In this document: positions 13,958-14,494 of the stretch, piece after piece
Layout of the letters: every line of letters starts with the position of its first letter
Numbering within the stretch: position 1 is the first letter of the stretch
Origin: Betaproteobacteria bacterium
GTDB lineage: Bacteria > Pseudomonadota > Gammaproteobacteria > Burkholderiales > SG8-39
Direction: 5' to 3'
NCBI GenBank assembly: GCA_005882235.1
Contig: VBCT01000094.1
Location: 1-14,494 of the forward strand
DNA: 14,494 nucleotides
Translations under genes and position numbers: made by a program
Notes under the pieces: model-generated
Database searches by the model: none
The model's input: only the letters and a program-made list of their open reading frames with translations
Told to the model about the DNA's origin: nothing

Positions 13958-14494
13958 AAATGGGCGCCGACGCGATCTGGATCACCGAGGCCGAAGTCGT
14001 CCAGCTGATGGACTTGAAGGATGCGATCGTCGCTCTCGAGGCCGCGCTGCGCGAGGAAGCACGCGGTGAGGCGCACAACATGGCGAAGACCTTGCTGCAA
14101 TACGGAAAGAACAACCTGCATGCGATCGGCGGGAAGCTCGGGAATCTGGTGGGTACCAAAACGTGGACTCACACCCAGGGCGGCACCTGCCCGCTGCTGC
14201 TGCTCTGGAGCGCGGAGGACGGCTCCCTCGTTGCGGTGATCGAGGCGTTCGCGCTGGGGAACCTGCGCACCGGGGGAATCTCGGGAGTGGCCGCCGACTG
14301 GATGGCGAGGCAGGATGCCAAGGTGATGGCGCTCGTCGGGACGGGCAAGCAGGCGCTCGCCCAGCTCGGCGCGATGCTGGCGGTGCGGCCGATCGAACGG
14401 CTGCGGATTTACAGCCCGCGCGAAGACTCGCGCGAGGCGTTTGCCGCAAAAGCGCGCGAGGAGTTCGGGATCGAAGCCGAAGTCTCCGCTTCGG
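13954..14494 (+). CDS. Ornithine cyclodeaminase/mu-crystallin family protein, 5-prime part
   Basis: First 180 codons of a gene that leaves the window; the family is usually 310-350 aa. It reads MKMGADAIWITEAEVVQLMD, with an ATG at 13954 overlapping the previous stop and an alternative ATG at 13960. The family includes ornithine cyclodeaminase, alanine dehydrogenase of the archaeal type, ketimine reductases and amino-acid dehydrogenases. Visible traits are a Lys (residue 69 in VGTKTW) at the position of the substrate-binding lysine, LRTGG (105-109), and an NAD(P)-binding Rossmann loop LVGTGKQALAQLG (127-139; G129, G131). Its place in an aromatic-degradation cluster suggests reduction or deamination of a pathway intermediate, perhaps one carrying nitrogen, which is inference only. 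Confidence 0.85.
   Translation, partial: MKMGADAIWITEAEVVQLMDLKDAIVALEAALREEARGEAHNMAKTLLQYGKNNLHAIGGKLGNLVGTKTWTHTQGGTCPLLLLWSAEDGSLVAVIEAFALGNLRTGGISGVAADWMARQDAKVMALVGTGKQALAQLGAMLAVRPIERLRIYSPREDSREAFAAKAREEFGIEAEVSAS

Overview
The window looks like part of a GC-rich proteobacterial chromosome, most likely a betaproteobacterium (inferred from gene order and protein style; no alignment was run). All genes lie on the + strand. The order yidD-yidC-mnmE, then mnmG-rsmG-parA-parB, is the classic gene neighbourhood around a bacterial replication origin. Here two extra genes, an AbrB-family membrane protein and a GTP-type PEP carboxykinase (pckG), sit between the two halves.

Layout: 1-3281 holds the membrane-insertion and tRNA-modification genes yidD, yidC and mnmE. 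3298-4338 is a ten-helix-type AbrB-duplication membrane protein. 4485-6317 is pckG. 6318-6671 is a 354-bp gene-free stretch with two near-consensus parS sites, an AT-rich patch, two near-consensus DnaA boxes, four AAGCTGT repeats and an inverted repeat. 6672-10845 carries mnmG, a broken rsmG, parA and parB, which are tightly packed and mostly overlapping. From 10878 to the window end lies a catabolic cluster that starts only 32 bp after parB: the large and small subunits of a Rieske aromatic-ring hydroxylase (salicylate 5-hydroxylase/NagG-NagH style), its Rieske ferredoxin, a 4,5-dihydroxyphthalate-decarboxylase-like protein, and the start of an ornithine cyclodeaminase/mu-crystallin family gene that runs off the window.

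How the parts work together: YidD and YidC serve membrane-protein insertion. MnmE and MnmG form the enzyme pair that makes the 5-carboxymethylaminomethyl modification of wobble uridine in tRNA. ParA and ParB, acting on the parS sites just upstream of mnmG, segregate the chromosome. The last five genes probably form an aromatic-compound operon: ferredoxin passes electrons to the alpha/beta hydroxylase and the two following enzymes act on an unidentified intermediate. No ferredoxin reductase or ring-cleavage enzyme is visible in the window.

The two points most worth a second look are the rsmG gene, where about 22 bp covering a conserved motif appear to be missing and the frame is broken, and the aromatic-degradation cluster that directly follows parB with a substrate that cannot be read from sequence.
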